Assembly: GCA_023014335.1 (NCBI GenBank)
Contig: JAECYW010000012.1
Span: 558,001 to 622,000, forward strand
DNA from: Galerina marginata
Taxonomy: Eukaryota > Basidiomycota > Agaricomycetes > Agaricales > Galerinaceae
Reading direction: 5' to 3'
Length of the DNA: 64,000 bases
The first letter of the stretch is position 1, and the number at the start of each line of letters is the position of its first letter. Of this stretch, positions 34,664-46,244 are shown piece after piece. A program made the translations under genes and the position numbers. The notes under the pieces are model-generated. The model saw nothing but the letters and a program-made list of their open reading frames with translations, was not told the origin of the DNA and did no database searches.

Positions 34664-37006
34664 CTAAGATCGACCCACAAAGGAGATCAACGCATACCTG
34701 CAAATGAATAGAAGTCAATGAAATGTCGCCCGTCGACGCCTCGTGCTCAATCCGTACCGTCCATCTACTCGCCACTTTTCTCCACTAGAATCCAACTTTT
34801 CTGCGATTTCCTTGCTAACACCCACGACTACATCGGCCTTGTTGGTCCTTAGACTCAGAAGGGGAAAAGAATTAGCCAGAGGACCTGATAACGGACATTG
34901 GGTAAGGATATTGCAATCGATGCTTTAAATAAAAAGATTGACCTATGGCATCCGCAAACGGTGTCCAAGCCGGCCAACGAACATCGCCGGTAAGCCTTGA
35001 CAATGCAATAAGCTCCGTTCCGGCTAAAGTTAGTTGGACAAAACGGAACTTACTTTCTGTAACTGAAGGAATGATTCCAAATTACGTTCGAGCGTATTAG
35101 AGTAAATGCAAGATACAGACTTTAGATCACCCTAACTGGTATATTAGAATCGTATGGCGGATGAAGAAAGACAGGGGCTACCTTAAAAATGACGAGCCCG
35201 CTGTCCTTCAGCTGGGAAAATGTCTCTGGAGCCTCTGCCTTCATATCCCAATACGGTCTCGAAGTCGTCCAGAAATCTGCTGCAGTGCTCTGCGAATTAC
35301 CTCCAAGTGGGGTGTCGACGGGAACTGAAAGGCTGAACACGCCGTTATCAAGGTAGGATGTCCAGCGGGCAACCATCTCTTGAAGATGTTGAGCACTTGG
35401 TTTCAATTCGCCTGTAACTTCTGCTGGGAAGAAAGACGCATCTGCGAGAACAGCGAACGTGTCCTTGAAATCAGGTGGAGTTACGTCGGATACAAACCAA
35501 GGTATGAGTTTCGGACTGGATCACGAAGAGGTCATCATCATTCTTAGATAGAAGGAAAGAACCTAAGACAAACTGGAAAACAACTTTCGAGACGTATGTC
35601 GTGTGTGTGACCAGAAAGTCGGCGAAGACCAAGTCCGTGAAGAGCTGGAAATTCTTAAGGACGAAGTAATGGCGGGGGGATAATTGAAATACCTCAAAAC
35701 CAGCTGTGTACCCAAAATCAAGCAACCCGTTTCCAATATGAGGGAAAGAATACCTCACAATTGTCCAACACAAAGTCAACTTGTCCTTTCTTTAGTGACT
35801 GGATGTGCTTCCACACAGGCTCTTCGTCATCCTTGAGAATGAATTGCTGTCTGGCCGTTTGAGCTTCTTTCCCCACTGATTGCAGATGCTGGATATCCGA
35901 CTGAGACAAGTGAGTAAGGAGTGACAGATCCTAATCCAGATACAAATTATAATCAGCCCATACTCAGCGGCAATCGAGATGGAGCTGTGACTGACAGTCG
36001 CATTTCCCCTAGAAGAAGGTCGGTATTGGGTTAGTTAGTGCATGTAGTCGAGACGGATTAGAGTCGACGAAAGCAAACATACCAAAGACACATTTGAATC
36101 ATCTCGTTAAACAGGACCTTGAGTTTCTCAGGATCTGACTTGATACCCTCTCCTCCAATTCCAAGTTCATGAATTGTAGTTGCAATGTCTGGTCGAATAT
36201 CGTTACAAGTTGGATTGAAGGCAAACAGAGGTCCATGCTCACGGAAAATGGAGTTGCTAGACTGCTTGAAAGTCTTCATCTTCTGCTCGTAAAACGGGTC
36301 CTGAAATTTCCAGTGCTTGGACTGGACAAAGAATGACCGCAGAAGACGATATCTAGATTTCTCAATTAAGTGATGTCGGTTGAGAGGGACGATGAGCCAC
36401 ACACAAGTAACATCTGAGAAATATATGAGGACGTAACCTGGGGTGACGAAGCAACGGGCTTACTCTGCAAACAACCACGGAGCGGTAAACCACGTATTCC
36501 GTTTATCGTCTGCCAATGCAGCAAGTTCTTCGTTATACAGAGCAACGCTAGCCTCGCCGTCATCAGGAATATCCCTTCGAGCAGATTAGAACAATCCCAC
36601 AGAGACGTCAACGGGTGAAGAATCCCACTCTAATGGTCTATCCCTGGCCATTTCATACTTCAATTTACTGACTTTCTCTATGATCGCCCTTCCTTCCTCG
36701 ATCTTTTCCTTCAAGCGGTCCTTGCCCTGATCTTCATCACCGATCTTAGTTAGATCCAATGACAGAGTGTGGCATGCATTGTGGAGTGTATCGACTACCC
36801 CAGTCAGAATAATCGGCCAGCGTTTGACAACAGTTTCATAGCTTCATCCATGATTAGAATGATGAGCCAGTCGACGTTCATACACAAGCCGCTCACGAAA
36901 ATCTAGGATTAACAAAACTTATAGTTAAGTCATGGGTGGGTTACGGTGCAACGTACCCAAGCTTGTCCGTGGGGTCGTAAGGTGCGAAAGGTGACGAAAA
37001 AGACAT
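34664..37006 (-). CDS. DUF89 / ARMT1-type damage-control phosphatase
   Basis: DUF89 family metal-dependent phosphatase; family members remove phosphate from damaged sugar phosphates, and the human relative is ARMT1. The start at 37006 reads MSFSSPFAPYDPTDKLG. Family motifs seen: LFNEMIQMCLW-GNAT-DLSLLTHLS (an intron on each side of GNAT), VDFVLDN-SGFE-LFTDLVFADFLVTH, then TTYVSKVVF and the C-terminal NKADVVVGVSKEIAEKL. The last exon gives DGRYALISFVGRS with TAG at 34664. The metal-binding DNSGFE motif is assembled across an 11-nt micro-exon at 35693-35703, between introns 35704-35758 and 35645-35692. At least ten introns were seen. It is cytosolic by lack of signal peptide. The 3' end is 291 bp from the amine oxidase start. 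Confidence 0.82.
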
Positions 37007-37299
37007 GCTCCGTGGAATGGTGTATGAGGCCTATGTGGCCTTGAAAGTTGAAATTGAGGTTTGGTTGAAACCGGAGAACGGGCAGGAATTCTTTCGGGCC
37101 GGGCCGATGGTCTTATAACCCAAAGGGGTTCCAGCGTCATGTAGACCGAGGTCAACGACAACATTGGAAAAAAGATTGTTCAGAGAGTACAAGCATAGTA
37201 GCCAAATTATACAAGTTGATAACTGAAAGAAGGAGAGGAAAACCGGAATATTTATGTGTAAATGCTGCATCCGTATCCAACCTGAAACCTAATAGCGCT

Positions 37300-37746
37300 C
37301 TACTTAGATTCGGCCTTGGCCTGAAGCTCCTCATATTGCTTCGGGGTATACGTTTTCTAGCAGGATGAATTGACTTGGTGGTCGAAAAGCGGGTAGAAGT
37401 TTTTCTTTTCTTACCTGGGAAAAGGCGTGCATTTGCGCGATTTGGTCTTTCAAAAGCTCATTGACTTTAGATCGAGTACCAGCCTGTAAGTGTTATCCAA
37501 ACTAGAGTGCAAATTAATATGACTGACTCATGCGATGCCGAGCCAGCGTTGTCTTTCCCTGGAAGGCCTATCAAAGCCATATAAAAACGCGTGTTTGGGA
37601 CCGAACGGAGAGATAGCAAATACCTCGCTGACGAGGATGATAGCGTAGTTCTCGCCACACCCACTGGACTGGTCTTCGATCTCCAAATGAGTGACTGGGA
37701 TGGCGCGCTTGATAGCTTTTTCGAGCGCAACTGTGTCTATTGGCAT
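37300..37746 (-). CDS. BolA-like protein (Fra2/BolA2 type)
   Basis: Small BolA-family protein. Fra2/BolA2 partners with monothiol glutaredoxins in cytosolic iron-sulfur trafficking and iron sensing. The start at 37746 gives MPIDTVALEKAIKRAIPVTH, then the BolA core IEDQSSGCGENYAIILVSE, then after introns GKTTLARHRM with the conserved His that ligates the cluster, VNELLKDQIAQMHAFSQ, and a final exon KTYTPKQYEELQAKAESK ending TAG at 37300. The length is typical of the family and lacks a mitochondrial presequence, favouring the cytosolic form. Confidence 0.87.
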
Positions 37747-40700
37747 TGTGTTTATGACTGAGGAATTAAGAGGCAGATGTTCAAGGAATGGTAGTAAGAA
37801 TTTACAGCGATATGGACGGAAGAAGAAAAGGAAATCAAGCCACGTATCTGATAAGATGCCTCCGCGTAAAACTGCCGTGTGTAAGCAAACCTTGTCTCCA
37901 TCCGGAAGCTTGATCCCACACCCATCCGTGGCCCATTCTCAGCAACTCCGATACTTCTTTGACCGGGGGTAGAAATGCGTACCTTGCCGAACAATTGCCT
38001 AGAAATTGCGTCTGATTCGCCACCAGAGCCGAAGCCTTTTGTGAATCCCAACTTGTTATGCCATATATTTGAGCACTGGCGAAGGCGCCACCGAGGACTT
38101 GGCTACCAGTTTCAAAACGTGTGGAAAGAGGCAGTTATTCTTGTTATCGACAGCCTGTTCAGTGGTCGAAGGAGCCCATTTGCACGCTCATTCTTATTTA
38201 TCGATGCTCTTGCTGCTTCCAAGTTGTGCTTCGCGGTTCTCAGAATCTGGTCTGCGTTTTTCTATTTCTGAAAAGAGGAGAATAGTATGGGTAGTGCATG
38301 GTAGTTTGTGCCTCGGCGCTTAACTGAAGGTCGACTATATATCCATGTCACAGATGAGGATCCGCGACATGCGCTTTGGGAGACGTCATAATTAATTTAG
38401 AACTAACTTATGGGCAGGTGATTCGATCAATCGGCTTATGCTGATCAGTACTTTCTATCTAGCCTTCATGATCAACGTTGAGTGCCGGCCACGCAGAAAG
38501 TCAGTTGTACCAATCAATATTCAAGATTCTCAAGCAGAAGTATCGAATCATTATAACGCATGTTTTGAATTGAGAAGGGTGTACAAATGAATAGGAATAA
38601 CTCAAGGCACAGTAAGTCTAACGAGAGAAAGAGGGGAAATAATGAAAGAGTAGACGGAAGGAAAGTCGTATCAACGGGAGGTGTTGTTTAAGTAAATTTG
38701 AACGATTCTGTTGTCTGGATATATCGGTACACTACTTTTATCAGAGCAGGAAGAGGTCGCCTTTCGAACAAGAAATTTATAACTACTGAGAAATAATAAA
38801 AAACAGTCAGGTGTGGATGCGCAGGGAGGCTGGACCTTAAATATGGAATAGATGTTAAGGCAAGCTCTTTAAAAAAATCGGATAAGTACCACAACTCGGA
38901 TGTTTCAACGGAAGGCTCACCAAAAGTTTCGTTACTGTATTGAGTGATTTGTTGTCGGCGATGCTGCAGCGACAGGTCTGATGTCGATGACGAAGTGGAC
39001 AGGACGAAGTGGTTCCACGACTTGGCGGGATGAGTGGGCATAAGTTTGTGTAGGGGCGTTTACTCGCGGCCATGGCTCGTTATCGAAGTTCTTGTTGATG
39101 TAGTTGGCTTATTCAAACCAAAAAAGGACGGCGGCGAATGTTATTACACGACGCGGCGTTCCTGCGGATGGCGGCTGGATGAGGCGAACGCCCATTATCA
39201 CATAGTCAAACACCTACTGCATTTATGAATAGGAGGGTCGAAGACGCTGGTGGGTTGGTTGTAGTCGTAACTATACACGTTTTGGAGGTGATCAATAGAC
39301 CTAAGGCGAGTCGGTGAATAACCTCTCCCGCAGGTGGAAAAAATGAAACATATGAAACTCACTCGACTGATGGCTCCAAGGGATTTTGGGCTCAGGACTG
39401 AGAAACGAATTGGCTCCCGGGACACGAATTGAAAAGGTTCACAAAAATTCGAAACAATTCAGGTCGCTAGTGAAGCGGAACATGATAAGTTGGAGGAACT
39501 TCTGGAGGATCAAAATGAATGCACTTCACGCCAAACGCCGCTCGCAATACCGTGACTCGGGCAGTTAGCCTTTCGCTTTTCCGTAGTTGCTGGAAGCCAT
39601 CAGCTTGATACCGGCTGGCAAAAATGCAGGTCAATACATTGCATGAGGGGCTAATGCGGACTGGACTTACTTGAGCCATGTTGGTTTGAATAGGGTGGGA
39701 GCGTTAATAGATGCTGGTAGAGCTGCGAAAGACCGCCGAAGGTCAGCGAGCAACACCAAAGGGAGAAGAAGGATGGAGACAGCTCAGGTCGATTTCCCCC
39801 AATAACGCTTTGCTGATAACTATGATCAGCTGAAGGAACTTTCTCGAAGCTCAGAAAAAACGTACCTCACGCCAAATGCCACTCGCCAAACTCGGTTACA
39901 AACGGGCGAGCCAACAATATCATGCTTCACCCCCGCGGTTCTCAAACTAGATGCGACAACGGCATGCATGCTAGCTGGTACTACTCGCTCAAGGGTGCTA
40001 CCCAGGTCCAGGGTGTGAGGAGTTTGTCAACTGCCCCAGACCAGACGCCTTCGAGGTGCAATGAAGGGTCATACCCAAGCCTAAGAAGGCTCTCTCTTCT
40101 CCAAGAGACCTAGACGCCACTCCACACCAGGGCGCTGCGCTAGGGGGCTGGCATAGTACGTGTGCAATCGTCTATTGTGGGCTCGGGGACCGTTTCGGCA
40201 ATGGCGAGTCTGCTTAGGCGAGATTGGTGAGCGGCCGACGGGTATGCAGGACTGACGTTCGATCAAGCGATTTGTGCTAGGCGAGATTGAGATTATGTTG
40301 GCTGGTAGTCGTGGCAATGTTGAATGGTCGTTGTGGCGTCATGGTGCATGAGAGTGGTCATATATAAGCAGGGCGGGTGACGATAAGCCTTGGCAGTGGG
40401 CGACTTCCAGGTGATGGTGGTGGAAGGAAGGCAAGATGCGACTGGGCTCTTTGGCGGTGTGGCCTGCTTTCTTATAGGGTCCCTTGAATTGTCCTTGTTT
40501 GCATGCGCCAGCCACTCGGCATTTCTGGCCGTCGCAGGTGGCTGACCAAACGATCGACGACTGTTTCCAAAACGGGAAATGAAGTTGCCAAATAAGTGAG
40601 GTTCTACATTTCTTGGCCAAGATGACGTTGAGGGCATTTAGTACTCAACTTTACTGCTACTCGGACGTGTGGACAGAAAATATTTCAGTATAGAAATGAG

Positions 40701-41740
40701 ATGTTCATTATTTTGGTTTCCGTCCAGACGTTGAGCACAGAATATCGGTGTGGGAGGCACTTGCTTCACCAGACCACTGCTTGGGAGGGTTGGTTGGCTC
40801 AAATTTCCATATTTAAGAGCTTTAAAAAGACACTGAAAGTCTGTTCAAAGACGTACTTACTCAGCCCTAGATTACCAGGTATTTTGGCCCAGGACACATG
40901 ACGCCAACGTCGAGGACTCTTACTTCGAATGCAGAGTCCGACCGGAAATGACAGAGAGTCGGACGAAATTGCGATGAAGCCGCTTTATAATTATGAGCTT
41001 CTCCAGAGTAGATCTTCCATAATGGAAGATAGGTCCTTGCGTTGTCCTTTTCTTACCCCTCCGGTGTCTGATTATAGGCAAAGTGCGCATTGTTTTTCTA
41101 GAACTGACGAGCAAACAAAGCCAAGTTTACGATGGATTAAGTAAACACACATCTACTCAAATTATTCTAAATTATTGAAACATGAGGCATTTTCGACTTC
41201 CTTTTCTGTCAAGGTGCGGACAAAAAGGGCTTTCTGATATATGATCTGATTCAAATCGCAGGCTTTCACCATCGATAAGAGGCTAGGGCATGTCATTCCC
41301 AATACTTCCATCAACCCAAAATACTCATTGACAGGTATCAAAAATAGAACTGATTCTCTGAGGGTGTAGTACCGCTCATTTGCCGCTCATTGGAGACCTT
41401 AAGCTATTGTTAAAGTGATATTAATGTGGGTGCCAAAAATCGCCATAAAAAGTGTATTTAAGCGCCGACTTCGGCCTGAGGAAAGCCTGCCTATTCTACC
41501 TCCGACAAGGATCGCAAAATGACGGTGGTTACAAAAACCAGAGTTCCACTAGCACATTGGCTTTTTTTCACTTTGTGTTTCCCACCAGACTTTAGACGCC
41601 CGCTGCGGAACCTGAGAGAATCCAGACCCATGATCACAGGGTCGATAATTAAAGGTTGCCTCGGGCCGCAACCGTAGTCATCTGTCTTCAAACAAAGACA
41701 TCCTACTGCATTCTCAACGGTCGATCCCTCTCTTCGCACA
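37747..41740. other. Gene-poor stretch with unassigned fragments
   Basis: About 4 kb without a gene I can support. The piece 37856-38271 (+) includes MPPRKTAV and, further on, ASDSPPEPKPFVNPNLL and HIFEHWRRRHRGLGYQF, which look protein-like, but joining them needs a 34-nt intron, shorter than others here. At 40081-40637 (-) overlapping frames read like a decayed sequence. Short frames at 38688-39073 and 39386-39568 have no recognisable content. The last few hundred bases should hold the promoter of the HET gene at 41741. Confidence 0.4.
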
Positions 41741-43966
41741 ATGCGTCTCCTCCGAGTCGATGGGGACGATTTGACAATCGAAGAATTTCTCGATGACAAA
41801 AAGCGACCCGACTATGCCATCCTTTCACACACATGGGGCGACGGCGAAGTCTCCTTCCAGGATTTTTCGACACCTGCGGCAATTTTTATGGCCGGCTATT
41901 CCAAAATCATGAGGTTTCGCGAGCTGGCCAGGCAAGATGGCTTCAAATATGCTTGGATCGATACCTGCTGCATCGACAAGACGAGCAGTTCCGAACTTTC
42001 CGAGGCGATCAACTCCATGTACCAGTGGTACCAATCCGCCGCGGTTTGCTATGTCTATTTATCGGATGTGGAAGCCGGCGATAGCCCTAGTGCCCCAGAG
42101 TCACAGTTTTCCAAGAGCCGCTGGTTTACGCGAGGCTGGACATTACAGGAGCTACTTGCCCCGAGAATAGTCATCTTTTACGACTGCAACTGGGTCGAGA
42201 TTGGATCGAAGGCCAGTCTGCACGACGATATTTCAAGAATCGCCCAGATTCAACCCGAAGCACTATCCAGTCAACCGATGGACCAGATTAGTATTGCGCA
42301 GCGCATGTCATGGGCTGCAATGCGCCAGACGACGAAAGTGGAGGACATCGCATATTGTCTGATGGGCATTTTTGGTGTTAACATGCCAACGCTTTACGGA
42401 GAAGGACGACAGGCATTCGTTCGTTTACAGTACGAAATCATGAAAGGCTCCGACGATCATAGCCTTTTTGCATGGGATACAGCAAGTTGGCTAAAGCGTC
42501 GCTTATGGATTGACGCAGAAGATGAAGACACCTTCCTGGATCGGATGATGGGACGGAATCGCGACACTCAAACAGGCCTTCTCGCCAGTACACCGAAGCA
42601 GTTTCAATATGCGCAAGGAGTACGACGACTCGAGGTGGAGAATTCCAGATACCCATTTTCAATGACCAATAAAGGTTTACACATACGGTTACCATTGGTT
42701 CAAGTTCAAATCCGGGGGCTGGAGTCTGTGGAGATATATCAGGCAATTCTCAGCTGCCAAATGACGGATGGGATCGGCCCACTGAGCATCTACCTGAAGC
42801 GCAATCCGTCTGGGCAATACTCTCGCATCTTCACAAGCGTCGTCCGTACAGCAAACAATGTGCAGCAAATCCCCGAACCCGTCGAGCTGTATGTTAAAGA
42901 AGCCTATCATGACGAGGCTACACTACGCGACTCAGAATCCGAGCCCGTCAAGTCTAACTGCACATTTCGTTTCACAGAGAATCAGTCTGCTTATCAAGGC
43001 TACACGTTACTGGAACCAGGACCGAAATGGGACCTGAATTCGAATAGTTTGCACCTGTCCACAACATCTTACAAGGAATTTGCGACCAGCGATATGTCGT
43101 ATGTTTTTGTAAAACCCAACAATGACCCCACAGTCCGAGTCATGGTCATCCTAGGTGTCCAAGGTTCCTCCTTGAAGTCTTCAAGAAGCAAATACGATTT
43201 TTTCTCTCGTATTCTTTCAACAGAGTCAGAAATAGAAGAAGCAGTGGACAGACTTGGGAGAACGGGCATAGGCAGCGCGAAGTACATCGACAATGAAACT
43301 TTCAATCGTGGCCGCATCACTAAGCAGTTGCGCAATGGTTATAATATCTCCGTAGCCATCCGTGTGGGCCCAAGAAACGCCGAACGTTCAGTAGAGGTTT
43401 ATTCCGTCACGATGGAATTCACTTCATCCGACCTCCCACTTTCAAGCCTATCAGTTCGTCGTCCCATTGATCTTGGTGCCGTCGATCCTGAACCCAACAA
43501 CTTAAATCCTCTCCCAAAATTGGTTCTTTATCCTGAATTCGGAATATGGAGAATCGCATTTTACCCACAGAACAACTGGTCAATGGTAGGCGACCCAGAG
43601 CTAGACTCACCCATAAAACTTTGGACCCCAACTAAGCAACGCAAGACAACACTTATACGGTTATCCTCTTTTTCCGATTCGATCCCGGAGGTTCCTTTGT
43701 TAATGCTTTTCGTCATTAATTCTGGCATCGCCCTTAAGCTCGTCGATGTTCCATCAGATTGGTCATGGGAGGATAGCGACCGCGGGCTATCATTGTGCCT
43801 TGCTGAAGCTGAGGGGACAATGGATGGCAAGCAATACAAATTGCCCTCGGACTTTCCGCTAGAAATAGTAAGAGGCGCCTCGACAATGCGGATCGAAATG
43901 AAGCCAAGGTTGTTGCTTGACGACATGGGGCTCCAAATGCGGGTGGATATCAAGTCAACATCCTAA
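41741..43966 (+). CDS. HET-domain protein A (741 aa, intronless)
   Basis: Single-exon gene with an N-terminal HET domain (heterokaryon incompatibility; programmed cell death and nonself recognition in filamentous fungi). It starts at 41741 with MRLLRVDGDDLTIEEFL, typical of the basidiomycete group where the domain is near the N terminus. Motifs seen within residues 25-200: YAILSHTWGDGEVSFQD, YAWIDTCCIDKTSSSELSEA, INSMYQWYQSAAVCYVYLSD and SRWFTRGWTLQELLAPR, then YCLMGIFGVNMPTLYGEG. The roughly 500-residue C-terminal part shows no NACHT, WD or ankyrin repeats and is unassigned. It is convergent with a second HET gene at 44329. Confidence 0.9.
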   Translation: MRLLRVDGDDLTIEEFLDDKKRPDYAILSHTWGDGEVSFQDFSTPAAIFMAGYSKIMRFRELARQDGFKYAWIDTCCIDKTSSSELSEAINSMYQWYQSAAVCYVYLSDVEAGDSPSAPESQFSKSRWFTRGWTLQELLAPRIVIFYDCNWVEIGSKASLHDDISRIAQIQPEALSSQPMDQISIAQRMSWAAMRQTTKVEDIAYCLMGIFGVNMPTLYGEGRQAFVRLQYEIMKGSDDHSLFAWDTASWLKRRLWIDAEDEDTFLDRMMGRNRDTQTGLLASTPKQFQYAQGVRRLEVENSRYPFSMTNKGLHIRLPLVQVQIRGLESVEIYQAILSCQMTDGIGPLSIYLKRNPSGQYSRIFTSVVRTANNVQQIPEPVELYVKEAYHDEATLRDSESEPVKSNCTFRFTENQSAYQGYTLLEPGPKWDLNSNSLHLSTTSYKEFATSDMSYVFVKPNNDPTVRVMVILGVQGSSLKSSRSKYDFFSRILSTESEIEEAVDRLGRTGIGSAKYIDNETFNRGRITKQLRNGYNISVAIRVGPRNAERSVEVYSVTMEFTSSDLPLSSLSVRRPIDLGAVDPEPNNLNPLPKLVLYPEFGIWRIAFYPQNNWSMVGDPELDSPIKLWTPTKQRKTTLIRLSSFSDSIPEVPLLMLFVINSGIALKLVDVPSDWSWEDSDRGLSLCLAEAEGTMDGKQYKLPSDFPLEIVRGASTMRIEMKPRLLLDDMGLQMRVDIKSTS

Positions 43967-44328
43967 GTGCAGACTCGGATTCAATGTAATAGATTCTTTT
44001 GCATAACTGTGTATGATATAGTTCGACCAAGTCTTTGAAGTTAACCAATAATTTATAAAGGGGAGTGATTACGACCAAAAGAAAAAAGGCAATTCCGAGA
44101 TATCCTAAATAGGCAGTTTTATTGCTATTTTTAGACAGACTCTGAACTCAGAGCATGGCTACAGCGCTACGCGCACTACTCAGAAAGGTCTCAAAGCGTA
44201 AGAAGGCCCGTATTTCCGCAACAAGCAGCACAAGCGGACGAGACACTTCATTGTATTCTGGGATTGGGTGACGCTGAGGCAGGTAACAGGTTTCAATGGG
44301 TTTCGAGGGATACGCGCCTCGGCTTTTG
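43967..44328. other. Convergent 3' intergenic stretch between HET genes
   Basis: AT-rich tail-to-tail spacer of 362 bp. No gene or repeat seen. Confidence 0.5.
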
Positions 44329-45909
44329 TCACAAGTATATGGTACGGAGTTTCATTCCGTACCGCTTCTGACGTTCTTTATTCGACAGGCTCCTACTGAA
44401 ATCCAGAGTGCTGGGAAACGTGACGACTTTCTTCGTGTCTACCTTGCACGGGCTGAGGTTATGCTCGTCAAAATCGTCCTCCTCAACCTCTGCATCACCA
44501 TCCACACCCCCTTCAGCTATATCCAAAGGCTGTATGAAGGAGGGGTTCACATGCGGGATCCTGAAAAGCAGCGCCGCACTTGTGTCACGGAGGAATATCC
44601 CGCCCTTCGATTCCTGCACGTTCCAGATCCCAAACATGAACTTGAAAGTAAAGCGGAAGGGCCCGAATAAGTCGCGGTCGTGCACATTGAGCAGCTCGAC
44701 GATGCTAGGTTCCTTCTGTATGTCCTTGTGACACTGCAGCCTGACTTTTCCTTCGCTCAGTAATTTCCGGCTATCCTCGGGCGGCGGCGTGAGCGTGTCT
44801 GTATCGATCATCAGCAGCCGGACGCGCAATCCGAGATGAGCGAGCAGCATGGGCTCCAGTGGGACGAGGCTGATCCCTGCTAGATCTACTTTCGGATGTC
44901 CAACATAGCATTCAGGGCCAGAGGGGATCAGTCTCGATGAGTGGATGTTATGAGAGATGGGCTCGGACGCCCAGTTGAGGATGCCCAGGACGTTGCGGAA
45001 GGAGTGAAGGATGGCTTCGACGAGTCGGAAGAACGCGCGCTCAACGCCTTCTCCGTATGCGATCGGGAAGCTGACGCTGAATACTCCAAGGAGGGAGTAA
45101 ACGCGGTCCTCGCCGCGGGTGGTGGTTCGGTGGGCGGCCCATACCATCTTTGTCTCGAGGTTGCCGACGCCTGGCTTGAAGTGCTGCAGCTCGGAGGCCG
45201 TGATGCCTGTGGCTTTTTCGATGGCGGCGTGGATGGACGAGGCGGCGCCGTAAGTGTGGGGTTTATCATTCTCGTCCTGTGTCAGAGCCTCCCAGTGTTT
45301 GTTATAGAACTTCAAGCGCTGCGGTGCTAACAACTCCTGCAGCGTCCACCCGCGCGTGAACCACCGATCGGCGGGCATGTCGTCCAAAGACGTGGTGTTT
45401 AGAAGGTATGCGATGCAGATGTGCGACTCCTGGTACCACCGGTACATCGAGCGAATCGACTCGTCCAGTTCGGACGTGCTGTCCTTGTTGATGCATATGG
45501 TGTCCATCCACGCGAGATCGACGCCGTGCACCCGCGCTGCGGTCTCGCAGAACCGCACGAGCTTCTCGTACCCTAGCCCCGTGCGCGTATGTGCCAATCC
45601 CTGCTTAGCGTCGTCGTACGTCACTTCGAGGTCATCGTCGAGCCAGGTGTGCGAGAGGATCGCGTAGCGCGCGCGCTCGACGACGCCTTCTTGTATGAGC
45701 TGCTTTCGGGAGGGGAAGGCGACGGCCTTTGAGATGGTGCGCTGGTGCTCGATCCAGGCGTCGTCGATTTCGGACATGCGCGGGAGGAGGTGCTGGAATA
45801 TTTTGCGTCTGTCGATCAGCTCCATTGAGGGGAGCTTGAGGAGGCGGATTGGCATGCGATCGAAGACGTGCTCGCGTAGGACGTCGGCGACTTCTTGTGG
45901 GACGGTCAT
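44329..45909 (-). CDS. HET-domain protein B (526 aa, intronless)
   Basis: Single-exon HET-domain gene with a different layout from protein A: about 75 residues (MTVPQEVADVLREHVFDRMP, RLLKLPSMELIDRR) precede the domain. HET motifs: YAILSHTWLDDDLEVTYDD, LAWMDTICINKDSTSELDES, IRSMYRWYQESHICIAYL, RWFTRGWTLQELLAPQ and YSLLGVFSVSFPIAYGEG. The tail has an acidic stretch (about DGDAEVEEDDFDEH) near the C terminus, which ends MKLRTIYL at 44329. Third-position GC is high compared with HET protein A, so the two are not a recent local duplicate. It starts 335 bp from the divergent amidohydrolase gene. Confidence 0.9.
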   Translation of the reverse strand: MTVPQEVADVLREHVFDRMPIRLLKLPSMELIDRRKIFQHLLPRMSEIDDAWIEHQRTISKAVAFPSRKQLIQEGVVERARYAILSHTWLDDDLEVTYDDAKQGLAHTRTGLGYEKLVRFCETAARVHGVDLAWMDTICINKDSTSELDESIRSMYRWYQESHICIAYLLNTTSLDDMPADRWFTRGWTLQELLAPQRLKFYNKHWEALTQDENDKPHTYGAASSIHAAIEKATGITASELQHFKPGVGNLETKMVWAAHRTTTRGEDRVYSLLGVFSVSFPIAYGEGVERAFFRLVEAILHSFRNVLGILNWASEPISHNIHSSRLIPSGPECYVGHPKVDLAGISLVPLEPMLLAHLGLRVRLLMIDTDTLTPPPEDSRKLLSEGKVRLQCHKDIQKEPSIVELLNVHDRDLFGPFRFTFKFMFGIWNVQESKGGIFLRDTSAALLFRIPHVNPSFIQPLDIAEGGVDGDAEVEEDDFDEHNLSPCKVDTKKVVTFPSTLDFSRSLSNKERQKRYGMKLRTIYL

Positions 45910-46244
45910 TGTGTTGCTGGTTTATTGGCTGTTTGCAGGATTCTGTGTTGGTTGGGAGTAATGGAGGTTGTGGTGATTGCAACGTTCAAGGAAAGCTTCA
46001 CGGCACGGATGTGTAAGTATTGATAGGGAGGACATCCTGAAACTCTAAATTAGCTTGCGTGTTAACGAAAACATGAATCCAAAACCGACCTCAACATCGA
46101 TTTGGAGTAATCTGATAACTTTGAAGGTAGATCCGGCAACTTGATCACAGCCGGTCCACTGTTATCTTATCTATAGGGGCGATTCCCACTGTCGGCCAAC
46201 TTGTTTCTCATCCTCGTTCACCATCCATAACTCAGTCAACGAAG
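45910..46244. promoter_or_regulatory. Bidirectional promoter, HET B and amidohydrolase
   Basis: This 335-bp spacer separates the start codons of the HET gene (leftward) and the amidohydrolase (rightward). A TATC/TATA-like run (TTATCTTATCTATAGG) lies near 46161-46180. No other site was recognised. Confidence 0.45.

Noticed and set aside
37856..38271. Possible two-exon gene beginning MPPRKTAV
   Set aside because: The join needs a 34-nt intron, below the 45-65 nt seen elsewhere here, and other splice choices break the frame.
39466..39910. Apparent repeat of a CACGCCAAACGCC-like stretch at about 39530 and 39873
   Set aside because: Similarity covers only about 25 bases and fades quickly on both sides; probably chance.
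40081..40637. Possible transposon or protein remnant in overlapping minus-strand frames
   Set aside because: No terminal repeats, target-site duplication or transposase/reverse-transcriptase motif was visible; kept only as part of the gene-poor stretch.
44296..44670. Plus-strand frame overlapping the end of HET gene B
   Set aside because: Antisense to a clear HET-domain coding region and without family features of its own.
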